Positions 32,187 to 46,963 of a stretch of 64,000 nt of DNA are shown piece after piece. The stretch is from positions 80,254,209-80,318,208 of the forward strand of contig NC_090022.1 of the NCBI RefSeq assembly GCF_037176765.1. Direction: 5' to 3'. A program made the translations under genes and the position numbers. Each line of letters opens with the position of its first letter. The stretch's first letter is position 1. The DNA is from Anolis sagrei. Its lineage: Eukaryota; Chordata; Lepidosauria; Squamata; Anolidae. A model generated the notes under the pieces. It was not told where the DNA came from. It saw only the letters and a program-made list of their open reading frames with translations, and did not search any database.

Positions 32187-35100
32187 CTGCAAGGAAACAA
32201 TAGGGAAGGGAGAAAACACAAATGTCATTAAGTCCCAGCTATTGAAGAGGGATTTGCAACTACTTCTCATTGAGGGATGGCCCTCCCTTATTAATTCAGG
32301 AAAATGTAGTTACAAACTTCTCTTTAGATCTTCATGTTCTGTGATGCTGTTAAATCTGTGGGGAAATCCAAATGTGAGGATAAACCATCAAAGTAGCCCT
32401 TTCCACATATTTAGTCGAACACACAAACAGGACTTATATTAGAACTGCATAAGAGAAAGACTGAAACAGGGCCCTGGATCTATTTTTCTCCTGCTCTATT
32501 TGTCTAACCAACATTGCAAAAAGAAAAAAAAGAAAGCCTTAAAGCTTGTAATGGTTCATGATGAAAACTGGTTTTGAATCATATACAGCCAAGTTTTCCC
32601 CCAATGGCTCTTTGTGTCCTGTGTGAAACTGTGCTTTTAGATAGAAATGAACTTTAGTAAGTTTGAATCAGTCAGTGAACAGGCAGAATTGTTACTTACT
32701 CTGGTGAGGGTTAACTGTGGTTCAACATAGAAAGCTTTACCCAGTACAGGTTTTCGGTATGTCTCGTCTACATCTGTCAGGGCCTAGATGACAAGTAATA
32801 AGACAAAAAGTCAGAAAGTAGCATATAATATTTTTGTAATACATCATTTGGGACCTGTGCAGAAAACAACAGGAATTAGTATTACTGGTTTAAGCATATA
32901 TAAATAAATTCAGGATAAAGATGGTAAATAAAATAAAATAAAATAGTTACTCTGGTTAGAAAGGCTAACTTTCAGTGAGTTGAGTGAAGTGTATTATTTG
33001 AACTGACGAGTTCCCGGAACAACTGTATGTGTTAAATGTTTTTAAAATGTTTATTTATGTTTCATTTTATAGTTGGTTTTATTTTTATTTGTATGGTTGA
33101 TTTGTATTGTTTTTAAAATGTTGTGAGCTGCTTTGGGAAGAAAAGTGGAATATAAATAAAGATTTATTATTATAATATGGTAATTAATCCTTGTTGTCAA
33201 TGAGAGAGGGCTTCAAAACATAAAAAGGAGGGATAGAACAACTTTTATTTGCTTCTTGAATTGTTTATTTTAAGAATATGTTGCCAAAGGAGGGGCTTCT
33301 CTGCAGAGAAATAATTTGGACTTCTTCTCAAATCAGCAGCTAACATGAATACTGTACATTATACTTTAATAAAGCAGTGAGACCAGGGCTGGGTTTACAC
33401 CAGACAAAATACTCTGAACTAGTATCTTATGGAGCTGCCCCAGATATGTTAAGGGAGCATCCCAAAGCCATTTTATCATCTGGACAGTTGGTTGGCAGTC
33501 AGTGCACTGGCATCAGTACCCTGCAGCCTCTGTTTTACTAGCCAAAAGCAGCTCCCTCACAAAGCTTTGCTGGCGACATCACTTATAATGATGTCACAAC
33601 AGGACATTCAGCAGTTGGATCACCAGAAGCAATAATACCAGCAAGACTCTCCCAGGGAGCTCATTCTGGCTGGTGAAACAGTACTCCATCTTTCTGATGT
33701 ATGGACACTGCATTGCCACAGATACAGCCTGAGCCATCTGTCCACCTATCAAACATCAGAAGTCACTCTGGAGTATCCTGGAAATTCTGGAGTAACCTAT
33801 AGTTCTTCTTGTGACAGATTAATGGCTGGAAGCCGTGCTTCTGCTGAGAAACTGGCTGTTCGTCCTATGGACTGTTTGCAGTGGGCTTCAGGTGAGTACA
33901 TTTTATTTGGGAGACATCAGCACTTCCAAAATCATAGAACTGGAAGAGGTCACAAGGGACATCCAGTCCTTTCTGATCTCTGCCGTGCAAAAATACACAA
34001 AAGTTTCACTTACTTTTGCTGAGATATAATTGTAGTTACTTCATGTTCACTATCTTACTCCTTACACTATTTTATCAGTTCAACTTTAAGTTGAGAAAAA
34101 TCTGATTTACGACTAACATTATGTTCTATGAAAGGACTAATCTAAGTTTGTGGACAAAACTTATCACATTTTGTCCTAACTACTTGAACTTCTGACTGCA
34201 AAACAATAAATTGTGTAAAAGAAAACAAATATTAACTGTGCATTAATTGGTTGTCTAATCTGACCACTTGCGTTTGTCAGTACTGGTCTCTTCAGACTAA
34301 CTAGAAATCTGTATGCTATAATTTAGCTCATCTATGATTTGGTACAGTAAAGCTCAGATAACTATGGATAAATATATTATAAAATTTTTTTCCAGGAATG
34401 TTTCCTTCTCACAACTCTTGGAATGGCAATTTGCCTCATAAATAGTTTGCATGCTCCCCCTGCTCTGCTGTTTTTTTAAAAATAATAATATATTTTTCAA
34501 AAACAGAATCTCTATCCAATCCTGCCATGATTTGATCTGTTCCTTTTCTTTTTTGTTAATGTTTCTTTTTGGCAATCTATGGAGAATCCCAGGGGTAGAA
34601 ACATAGCCCAGTTGCCCATCAAATCCACTACAGCTGCGTACCCTACTTCATAGTATCTCCAACCAGAACCTAAGATACCTTGTTATGGGCTCTTCCTCAT
34701 GTTTTTGTCTGGCAGATAAGAGGCTATTGCAGCCTGAGAAGTTCTGAAGATCAGCTACAAAATATAACAACTTCACTGTCCATCTTTCCGTGATTATATC
34801 CTGATCAAAAAGTTGGAGTGGGGCTTGGGGGATCAACTTGGTACAAAGGATTATTCCCGTTTGGTGGCAAGATATAACAGGAAATCTTTAAAAAGTATTT
34901 CATTTCAGGTATAGAGAAACCGAGTACATTATACATGTATTTAGAGATATTAAGGAGAATATAAGTTTGAATGACTCGAAAACCAGTGCCAGGCAGAAAA
35001 AGCAGTTCAATACTTACTTTTATTATGGCCAAAACACATCTCTGCTTTCAGCACCGCACTGAACTTACACTTGCTTTTTTTTGTCCCAGATATCAGAAGA

Positions 35101-38100
35101 CTCTCATTGAGTGGTTTGAAAGACCCCAGGCCTTGGTAGCAAGGGTTTTTTTTAACAATTCTCCAATACATTTTGAGCCCTTGATATCCAAATCAAAGCT
35201 CTCCAAAATCAATCAATGTAACAAAAAATGTGAAAGCCTACCATGATATTTAAAAAGAATCAAATTGTAACTTTGGTCAGCCAATATTTCTTTTTAAAAA
35301 TGCTATGTTAAAACTGAATATAACTTGTAAAGGCTATTATTTTGCTTTGACAAAGACATCACATATCTCTTGCATAGGAACACAATAGTCTGTGTGGAGA
35401 AGTCTAGTTCAGATTAAATCATGAAGACAACCTCAAGGAAAGGAAAATTCCAAATGCAGATATTTTAAAAGGTCACATTACAGAAGGTGGAAGTGATATG
35501 TCCTATAAGAAAGAAATGAATGCAATCCAACTGAAATATGTCAATTAAACTGAAAAGGTATAACTATATACCTAGTTAAAAATTCTGGCAACTGAACATA
35601 GAATGTCTGGACTGTTTGAGACTTTCATATAATTGGTTGTAAAACTACAAAAATTGAGGGGCAATAATTACCATGTTCCAGAACTTGTCAAATGCAACCA
35701 AGAAGCCAGTGCAGACTCCACGAAGCCCTTTGAAAGTTCGAATGTGGACATTTACTTTTACACCATCACGGACACAGCGGTGGAGTTCTCCAAGTGGGCT
35801 GCCTTCATGAACTGGAAGAAAGATAAACTCCCATTACTTGACACTGAAACACATGTCATGGAGCAAAAAGCGAATCATGAGGGTTCAGCTCCCATGAAGT
35901 AACTCTACTGACAGAATTGCTTCACTATGCCCTCAAAATCTGCTCCAGGAGAATGGGAAAATCTCCAGAGTAGATTTCAGAGTTACATGGAGGGCTTATG
36001 GACAGAGGTAAAAGAATGATATTTCATGTCGAAGGCTTTCATGGCCAGAATCACTGGGTTGTTGTAGGTTTTTACGGGCTATATGGCCATGTTCTAGAGA
36101 CATTTTCTCCTGACGTTTCGCCTGCATCTATGGTAAGCATCCTCAGAGGTAGTGAGGTCTGTTGGAAGTAGGAAAATGGGTTTATATATCTGTGGAATGA
36201 CCAGGGTGGGACAAAGGACTTTTGTCTGCTGCAGCTAGGTGTGAATGTTTCAACTCAACTCAAAAATTACAACAGCAAAACAACAGAGAGTAAACAATCA
36301 GGCACATCAAATCACTCTCAACAAAAGATTCCCCCCAGGCACTTCCAAGCCATTAAATGCTAATCAAGGTGGTCAGTTGTAACATTCACACCTAGCTGCA
36401 GCAGACAAAAGTCCTTTATCCCACCCTGGTCATTCCACAGATATATAAACCCATTTTCCTACTTCTAACAGACCTCACTACCTCTGAGGATGCTTGCCAT
36501 AGATGCAGGCGAAACGTCAGGAGAAAATGCCTCTAGAACATGGCCATATAGCCCGGAAAAACCTACAACAACCCAATGAAATTTCTGTTTTCTGGTTTGA
36601 AGCTGGACTTAAGGGAGTGTTGCACTGACACAGAAACTGTTCTAATTTGGGGTGGGGGGTGGGGGGGGGGGTGGGCAGAGAACTGCTTATGTTTTGGGGA
36701 GCTTAAGAAATAGAATAATGTTTAATATATTTTTCTATTGTTTTTAATAAACCAATTCTTTTTTGTTGTTTAAAAAAGAAAAAGAAACTTCTGTTTTGCA
36801 ATCACAAATCATAGCACAATCCTGGATTTAACCCAAAAGATATTACTACAGAGAAATCCAACTGAAAATAGTAATCAATTGCTTCCATGGCTGAGAATCA
36901 TACAGCCCCAACATTTTTCAAGGAAATGATTGTGTTCCTGTGTATTCTGCTGTTTTAGAGAACAACCAAGCAAACACACCCACAATAACAAAAAGATGAA
37001 ACCAATTTGAAATCACTATCTCACAGCAACCATGAACTGTCCATGAATGAAACTCTTACTACTTGGAAGGATGTGGCATAAAGTTTCAAATGATTACCAT
37101 TAGATGCCTCTCCCAGCACACAAACAGCCTGCAGCCTCAGTCATGTGCAAGATGGTGACCTTGCAACATAAGGCCTAATGAGATGGGTCCCATTGAAAAA
37201 AGTGCTTAAAAATGCCTGTCTCCTTTAGCGTAGGGGCTTCAGGGGAATTATCCTATGGAAAGTGGTATCTCAAAAAGGAAACGATACTTGTCTCCTTTAG
37301 TGTAAGGGCTTTATGGGAATGGTCCTATGAAAATTGGTGTCTTAAAAAAAGGATGCCTGTCTTCTTTTTTAAAAAAATGTTTTTATCGAAGACATGGGTA
37401 GAATATCACAATCCATCATCATTTCAGAATAAATATCAAATATTGTTTTCTTAATGTTCTTATCCTTACCTATTCCACCTTTACCTCCCACTTGTGTCTA
37501 TCAATTTTACATTCCTCCCCCCTTCCACCACCCTCTGAGAATAGTACTTGCCTTCATTCAAATATTATTTTAATTGAACAATCGTAGAAAGAGAATGGCT
37601 CAGTTCTTTATATTTTTCTTCAACTTTATCTATCGATCTTTCCCATTTCAGAACCAAATTCTTCTTGATGTGGCATGATGTATATTTGGCTTTTCTTTCA
37701 AGGATGTAGTCCTGGAGCATAAAGTCTGCTAGGTATCTGTACCATTTTTTAACTTCCCACTTTCTATGGTCTTTCCACCCCAGGCCACAGTCGCTTGGGC
37801 GGCAACTATCATGTATTTTATAATTTTCCCCCAATCTTTGATGTTTTTGTTCTTGTCTAACTTTGGGTGAAAAATATTTTTTTATTCAAAACCAATTTAT
37901 GCCCTATTAATTCTTCCATTTCCTTCTTTATCTTATTATAGAATTTTTGTACTCTGTCACATTCTCAATACATATGTATATGGGAGGCAATTTTTCCACA
38001 TCTGTGCCAACACAATTTTGTGGTTGATTTAGTTATGTGCGCTAATTTATTGGGGTTCTGACCATTTAGTCAGTATTTTTCTTTGTGTTTCTCTAATCCT

Positions 38101-41100
38101 TATGTACTTGATATTTTTGATGGAATTAATCTAGTGTCCAAGTCTGAATCATTATGATTCAAGTCCTCTTTCCATATTTCTACCAATGTTTGCTTCAAAT
38201 TGTATTGCTTTCTTGTATATGAACTCCAACAGACATTCTCCTTTTCTAATTTCCACTTTAAAATTTGATGAAAATTTGTTTCTGGCCCTTCCTTTTTTCT
38301 CCAATTCATGATCCTTTGTTTCAGTCCTTTCCAAAGAAGCCAGCTACATTGACCACATTTGTCCTTTATCGCTTCCCAATCCTTAATTGTCCCATCTGGG
38401 TCAATTCCATTTTGTTTCAAATTTGTTATCACTTTGCCAAATACCTGTTCCTTTTTATTGTCTAGAAACCCTACTGGGAGTATATCTACTTTATTTATTA
38501 GGAATTTACCTTGCCATTTTTTCCAGCATTCCAGGGATGAGATAATTGCCCCCCCCCCCCTTTAATTTCTTTTAGAGTTTTGTTATCCATCCATCCTTTT
38601 AAGCACAAGTTATGGTCCCATCCATTAATTGTTTTTTGTTTTATTTTTTTCAATTCTGGCCCATCTTCTTCACTCTTCAAAATCTAATTCTATCAATCTT
38701 GTTAACTGGCAGGCCTCAAAATTAGGTGCCCCACATCCAACATTTCCTTCTGGAGAGTAAACTATTGAATTGGCAATTCTATTTTTATTTGTTCCTGCTA
38801 TCCAAGTTTTTATTGATTTGTCCCATTTCTTTATTATTTTGCTGGGAATACTATATGGGAAAACTTGGGACAGGAATAGAGTTTGGGGGGAATCATCATT
38901 TTGTCAATCTTAATTTTGCTTGACATATCCCAATTTCGATTTTTCCAATTGCGCATTTGATTGTTTACTTTTTTTCCATAAATTGTTATAGTTTGATTGA
39001 GTTATGTTATTTACATTTTTGGGAATATAAACCCCTAAATATTTTAACTTCTTCTCCCCTAATTTTATCCCCGTGATGGTCTGTATTTCTTTTAGCTCTT
39101 TCAGAGTCAGATTTTTATGTAATATTTCTGAATTTTATATGTTAATAGCCAACCCTCGAATTCTCGAATTTCTTTATGGTGTTAATAACTTATTTTATAG
39201 AGTCCTCCGGTGACCCCATTAAAACCATGGCATCATCCACAAATAAATTAATTTTAATTACAGGATGCCTGTCTTCTTTAGCATAGGGGCTTACAGGGGA
39301 ACAACCCCATGGAAAGTGATTGTTGTGGTTCAGCCAGAGGCTGAAGATAAGAGGATGGCTCTGACACAGGTTGTGAGGAATGGTGGGCTTTCCAGTGTGG
39401 GAAATGAGGAAATTTTGGATTATGATTTTTACATTGTGTTTTGATATTTGCTTTCTTCAATAAACTGTTAAGTTAGTAATAACGGACTCTTGTGTGGTGC
39501 TGGGTGCAACAGGCCAGATTGTAATAGCGATGTCTTGAAAGGAAAGGATGCCTGTCTCCTTTAGGGTAGTGGCTTCCAGGGGAACAACCCCATGGAAAGT
39601 GGTGTCTCAAAAAACAAACAAACCTGTTTTTAAAAGTGTGCTGGCATCCTTGAAATGGTTGCACTTGAAAGGGGAGAAGGCAATCCTGTGGGATGTGTGG
39701 GTGAGTAGATTTTCTGTCTTATTTAAAGAGGGAACTCCATGAAATGCCACACCAAATAAATAAATAAATGATTCCACTCGATCCCCCCCTCCTTTGTGGG
39801 ATGAAGTCTTCAGTTATATTTCTTTTTTTATATGTTGACTCCTTAATTTTGTGTGTGCTAACCTAATGGCCTGGTAGTGATTTTTTTCAGTAAGGAAGAG
39901 CACTTCAAAAGCACTGAATGTAGTTGTCACCTTTTTATTGATCATATCTTGTACAGTTCACCACAAACAGTGGGTTAGCTATTTTTCCCAAAAGTTTTTT
40001 TTTAAAAAAACCTGTGTAATGTGTCTCTCATTAAAAACTATTATGCTCAGCTCTGCAGGTTAACTACTATTTTCTGTGGCTTTAGACATCATGCTCTTAT
40101 CATCAATAATCAATGCAGCCTATGTGGATATAATTAGCTATTCTACAGTTAGATATTGGTACAAACCACATCCTTAATACTTCTATTCTAAAAGGATTAT
40201 CAAAAGGCTATCTCAGGAACTGTCACTAAACAAGAGCTAATGTTTAGGGCAGACAGATGTCACCTGAGTAATAAAATACCCTGTCAGCAGAGATTATCTG
40301 ATTTAATCTATTCTGTATAGAATAATCTTCTATACCTGTAATTTATAACCGCAGACTATAAACAAAAATAACAATCACTTGCCTTGATGAAACTGTAACA
40401 CTGGCATTACAGAATAAAATATACACCATTGTCTTTTCACTATTGAAAGAGCTGCTCTGCTTCAGTATCTAATGATTCTACTTTCTGAACAAATTTCTTT
40501 TCTAAAATTAGGATGCTTGCTGACAGGGAAAGGATTTTTCCAGTGACAGCACCTATCTTGTGAACCTCTCTAGATGTTTCAGACACATTCTCTTTTAAAC
40601 ACAGAAAAGGTATGTTCCCTTTTCTAGTTCTTTAAACGTACTCACTTTCTGTTTTTTGGATTCTTCTGATACAGGCAGTCCCCGAGTTACAAATATCTGA
40701 CTTATGTATTTACAAATGGTGGTGAGACAACAGAAAGTGAGAGGAAATCTACCCCTGGAAAAGTAAATTAACTCCTATATCATGGGGGGAAGGTATTTAT
40801 CACAATCCTTGCTTCCAAGACAATCCAATCCAATCTTTCAAAATCCAATTATCAGAGTCAGAAAGTAAGGTGAAATCTTCTGAACAGAGGCACAACCCGC
40901 AAAACAAATGTTACAAAGGTGTTAACCCTTCCCTATGCTATCCAAAACGTAAAAAGTTTGGTTGGAGTTACATTTTAATATGTATCTGTTCCAAATTACA
41001 TACAAATTCAATTTAAGAATGAATCTACAGAATTTATCTTGTTCACAATATAGGAACCATCTGTACAGGTAAACCTCAGTTTACAAAGCATCTGAAAAAA

Positions 41101-44100
41101 GGCTATTTTCTATTTTTATGTCTATTCAGCCCCTTCCTTTTTTGTCCTTGTCCTCTGTCTAGTCAATTGTTTTTTACAAGTATTATTGGCACTGGGAGAA
41201 ACACAGACACTCAGTATTGTTTTGAGGCATCATGTTTGCAATAAACAAGTCAATAAAAGCTTAAGATGGGGGGGGGGGGGGGAGCCAATCTAGTACAAGG
41301 TGTGTGAGCCTGCCTACAACAACCAAAGCTATCAGAATAGTCTCCAAGAATCCTTTTGGAGCATGCATGAACAGCAAAACAGTAAGAAAAGGGTGAAACA
41401 ACGAACTGTTCCTTGGGTACTATCAGCATGTTGAAAAAACACATATCTGCAAGTATAGCTGCCAAAATTATAAGAAAACTGGAGGCTGGAGGGGGGGGGG
41501 GGGGGGGACAGGAGGAATCCCAGGATGCATTTTGGATAAAACATCCAAATTATTGTTGAAAAGTATAAAACAACTTGCCATTTCAGACATAGGAATAAGT
41601 TTTCTTTTCAAGGTTTTGTAAGACAGATTAATAAGGCAATAGACAAAAACTCTTTTCAGAAGCAGTCTTAATCCATCACATTACATACGATACTGTATAT
41701 GAACACCACCTCAGCTATTTGGTATAAAAAAGTATGTGGGTCATGGCTCATTGTGAGCCCTTTTAAACATTTGATTTTCTACAGAGAAAATCATAATGAT
41801 TCCAAGATCAAACCAGAATATAGGGAAACTTGAAGAACTAGTCTAGGGGGCAGCTTGTATAAGTACTTTAAGAAAACACCTATCCAATGTGACATGATGA
41901 CAGAAAGAAAACGTATTTGCTGCTCAAGGCACTTACAGTAATTTAAATACAAGCAGACAGCAACTACCATTTAGGCAGGTAGATAATAGCAATTAACCAA
42001 AAGATGAAGAAATGTGTACTTTATACTACAATCCAATAACTATTTTTGTGATCAACTTCCACTTATAGTGACTCTTGTCACAAAGCTTTCTTGAGGGCAT
42101 TCATTGCCTTCCTATGAAGCTGAAAGAATGTGAGTTATCCAAGGTCCCATAGTTACAATTTGAACCCAGATTTCCCAATCTGGGGGCCCGTCTAAATTGA
42201 CACATAATGGGGCCCCAATCTGACATCCCAAACAATGGATCAGAGCCACATGGCGTTCTCACAGGGACTCCCTCAGCCATTTGTGAGGTGGCAGGGAGTT
42301 CCTATTCCCCAGTGATAGCAAACCTGGTTTGACACCAACTACATATGTATGTAATTGCACTGCTATTAAGTGAATTAATATGGAAATCTATTTTTTAAAA
42401 TGCACACCAATAAAATCATCAACAAAAATTATATTAAGCTTTGATCCTGACAGCTTACACAGGCAAATGATGCACCATATGGCCAGTTATTCAAGATAGC
42501 TGATGTTATCCAAGAAAGCCAACATGACGTAATGGTTTGAGTATTGGAGTACAATGGTTGAAGCCAGAGTTTAGGTCCTTGCTGAGCCATGGAAACCCAA
42601 TGGGTGACCTAGGGCAAATCACATTCTAAACTTTAGAGGATAGTAAAGGCAATCCCCTTCTGAAAAAATATTGCCAAGAAAGCCCCATGCCATAAGTCAA
42701 TGTTTTGAAGGCACACAACGAAGTGTCCATGTTACATATAAGGGGTTCTAATTTTAGTTCAGTCTTTCTTCTTGAAGAATTTAAAGCTTAATGTACAGGA
42801 TCCAACTGTTCCCACCATCAGAATTATGAGGGGAGACATTAACAGTGCCCCCCACCACCAAAGAGACCCTCAAAATCTGCTCTAAAGTCTTCTGGATATG
42901 GTTTCTGATCAGTACAGCAAAATCTAGAATACACAAGTCTCACTTCTGATTTAGGTGATTTTCCTCAAAACTATGTTCTGTCCATTTTTTCTAATCTCCT
43001 GGCTCACAGTACAGGTATCCAAATTAAATAGCACAATTGTGATAACAAAAAACATGGTCTAGCCAAAAATAAATCCAGAGTTTATACATGATCTCAGAGC
43101 AAGCATCAGCATAGCCCAGCTTGTCGATTATTATGTTCTCCAAAGTCACGGCACTGTATTTATAGCACTATGTTTAAGAAGCAAGATTATAACAGTGTAA
43201 AGGACATACTGTGGCTATAACTAGCAGCTGCAACAACAAATTCCTGGTTTAAAAGTGGTAATTTTTTAAGAAGCATGCCAGCCTTTTTCTAAGGTAAGTC
43301 GCTTTAATTCAATACCGAAAGAAAAAAGTAACCAGAGAGAGTAAATGGCTGGAGGAGATCATTACCTACTACAATTTGTCAGATCGTAGGAGGTGAGGTG
43401 TTTTGTGTGTCCTTAGAGATACTTTGTGTGTCCTTTTGCCATAAAGCACTCACATATGCAGACAAAATCATATAAAAGGTATTACTGTTGTTGTTTTTGT
43501 TATTATTACTGCTACAAAATACATATAAAATACACAGAGTAAATATCAAACATAAATTGCAAGTTTAAAATATGTGATTAAAACTGGCTGGGTAGGCCTG
43601 CTGGAAGAGATAGGTCTTTAGATGGTTTTAAAATTCTGGCAGCTCATTTAGCTGCCAGAGGTCTCCCAGCAGGTCATTTCAAAGTCTTAGAGCAACGAAT
43701 GAAAAAGTCCTCTGGGTGACAGTCAGGTTCTGGCAGGATTGAGTAGACACTCCCCAGAGGACCTAAGTCAGTGAATCAAGAAAGCAGGTTGTCCTCCTAA
43801 CTAGCCCCAGCAGTTTGTCCACATCAACAGTACTCACCAACTGAAACTGATGCAGTGTAATCCCACTCACAGTTGCTGGACACCTAATTGTTGGCTTCTG
43901 CTCCAATGACAGCATCTTAGTCAGCTCTTATGCAAAAGATTTCATCTGCAAAATGGTTGCTAAAAGCACCACAGTGAGCTACTGAAGGTTCTAATAATGG
44001 GTTCAGAGGACAGGGTACCTGAGTAAAGCCTCTCACCGATCTGAACAGCTCAACTGGATAAGAATCTGCAAACGCAAGGCATGCAAAGAAGAAAGCTTTC

Positions 44101-46918
44101 TTCGCTGCATGTGTTGTCACCTTATAGGAAGAAAGGTGCTCTCTATACCGTGTCTTATTTCATAAAAGTCTAGTTTTCCACCATCTGCATTCTAGCCTTC
44201 ATTCTTCTTGTTTCTATTTCCCTTAGGTTCTCTGTATCCCAGAGAGCCTGATTTGTAACAGGTCAATGAGGATGTTTGGGAGTGATCATATCAATAGCCC
44301 TGGTTAAAAACTATATTGAATAGTTTTTATGTAGATGCACAGAAAGCTGCAGGAGCATGCATTGTAAGTTCAGGCTTTACGGTGAGGCTACCTCTTTACT
44401 TCTCAACTCAATTACAGAACACCTGAACTTTTCAGTCAGATAAAAAAAATCAATAAAAAGTCCAGAATCTTCTATCTAGCAACAATCCAGACCTGTAAAG
44501 TTTTTTGGACTACAATGCCCAGATCTCCAGTGGTCTGACAAATTTTTACTTCAATCATAGGCAAGTACCCCAAGCCATTCAACTCAAGGTACTTTGGCAA
44601 TTGCTTTTGCCATCAGTTTCTCATCCCTCTATGATGCTCTGCAGCAAGATACTGAGTCCTTCAAAAAATGAATGGCTAAACAGCCAAATAGGAACATTAT
44701 GATAAATTTCAACCAGTCCAATGCCTATTGGATCCCACATTTTAAACCCATGTGTCAAAGTAATAAAATTTTTGGCTTAAATATCCACCTTGCCATGAAA
44801 TCCACTATTTTATCTATTTAATATCTATCACAGTTTTTCTCTGCCATGAAGATGGGCACAAGGGCTCCCTGGCATTCTTTCATCCACACATTGCTTTCAT
44901 AGCAAGTCTTGGGTGACCTTGGAATAGTCACTATGATTCAGATTAACCTCCCTCACAGTATTGTTCTATCAACTGCAACTCCCAGCATCCCTTACTCAGC
45001 TGTACTGCCTGGGGCTGATGGTAGATGCAATCCAAAGTATTTGGAGAGCCATATGATACCTACCCTTCACATAAAACTGGGAATGAAAGCATACTGGAAG
45101 AAGGCACTTTATATGGTCACATTTAGATTATAGACTACATAACACATCAGTCTCTGTCATGATTGCTTAAATCATTCTAGGGTAATGGAAACTGGAAGAC
45201 AAAATCTGATAGGAAACTAGTTGGGTTATATTTTAATACCCTCCATAGCTTCTAAGTATTTTCCACCTTAAACTTCAGTGACAACACACATTTTCTCTCC
45301 ATTACACTTCTTAGTCACCATGTCACATATGATATTCCTCTTTAGCCAATTGTATATCTCCTTTACAAAACAACAGCCAGCTTCTCTTGCCTCAATATAA
45401 TGGATCCTTTCCTCACTTCCCACTGCATACAATGCCCCACTCCTTCCCTGCCATCACTTCCTTCACTCCTCTATTCTGACCTTTCTCTTCATCCCAAGAC
45501 AAATTACTTAATGATAAAAATTCATTTTTCCAACAGATGAATCAGAGTCAAAAGAAAGTTGGGTACAGATGTGCCTGTTTCCAAATACGTGTTCCAGAGA
45601 AGATACCATTTTATTTTAAGAATCTAAAATGGGGGCACATACTAAAAATATGACATCAAAGAGGCCCTTTCCAGCCACATCAGCATATTTAGCCTACAAA
45701 AACATAACCACTCGGGTTTCCAATTTTGAAGGGTTTATGAGCAGTGAATCTGAGCCAAACATAATTTACACACAGTACAAATGTGCCCAAAACCAAACAA
45801 AAGACATGTCACACCACAATGACCTTTACTCTACAATCCTGGGCTACCATAGACCTATAAAATCTCTCCGGTACACCTACAGGTTGACCATCCCATATCC
45901 GGAAATCTAAAATGTTCCAAAATCCAAAAAGGCCTGCATGGATGGTCGAAATACTGACACTTTTACTCTCTGATGGTTCAGAGTGCACAAACTTTGTTTT
46001 ATGCACACAATTATTAATAATACAGGTGAAATATCCTTCAGCTAAGGATAGCATGTCCCATCTGAATGAATGCCTGGAGGAGGTAACTGGCTGGATGAGG
46101 AAAAACAAACTGAAACTAAATCCAGACAAAACAGAGGTGCTTGCCATCAAGGGTCCCAATCTGGGGATGGAAGTGTGTCAACCAGTTCTGGATGGGATTA
46201 CCGTCCCCCTGAAATGCTGTGTCTGCAGCTTGGTAGTGCTCCTGGATCTGTCTCTCCAAATGTCAGCCCAGATAGATGCAACAATCAAACGTGCTTATTA
46301 TCAAGCTTCATCTGATAATGCCAGCTGTGCCCCTTCCTAGATTTGGAGGACCCTAAGATGGTACTGCCTGTGCTGGTAACTCAAGATTGGACTTCTGCAA
46401 TGCACTTTAGATTGGGCTACATTTGTACCAACTTCAGAACAAAATACGGCAGCCAGATTAATTACAGGAACATCTAGGAGTGAGCATATTATACCTATCC
46501 TAGTCACTCTCGCACCAGAAGTGATTCACAGTTTCTCAAGTTGCTCCTAAAACACGCACACACACACAAAACTCCACTGTTTGCCAATTGGTTTCCGGGC
46601 AAAGTATAAGCTGTTCGTATTGACAGAGTTCGGGTCCAGGTTACCTACAGGATCTCCTTCTCCCATATAATCTGCCCCTAACACTGTGGTCCTCGGGGGG
46701 GGGGGGGGGCGCTCCAGCTTGCCAGAGCTTGACTGGCAACCGTCACCCAGAGGACCTTTTCATCAGCCGCCCCAAGACTGTGGAACGGGTTGCTGCTAGA
46801 ACTGCAACAGCTAGATCAGCAGTCAGAATTTAAGACACTAGTGAAAACCTATCTCATCCAGCAGGCCTACTAAGATAGAATTTTAAACTTTCACTCTATG
46901 TCTAACTTTTGTTTAGTG

Positions 46919-46963
<45 letters not shown>

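Noticed and set aside
41268-41508. G-quadruplex regulatory element from the two long G runs
   Set aside because: Plain homopolymer runs; no arrangement of separate G-tracts and no promoter nearby.
45480-45880. Coding exon from the 93-codon ORF at 45629-45910
   Set aside because: It runs into the Tigger-like MITE and shows no domain.
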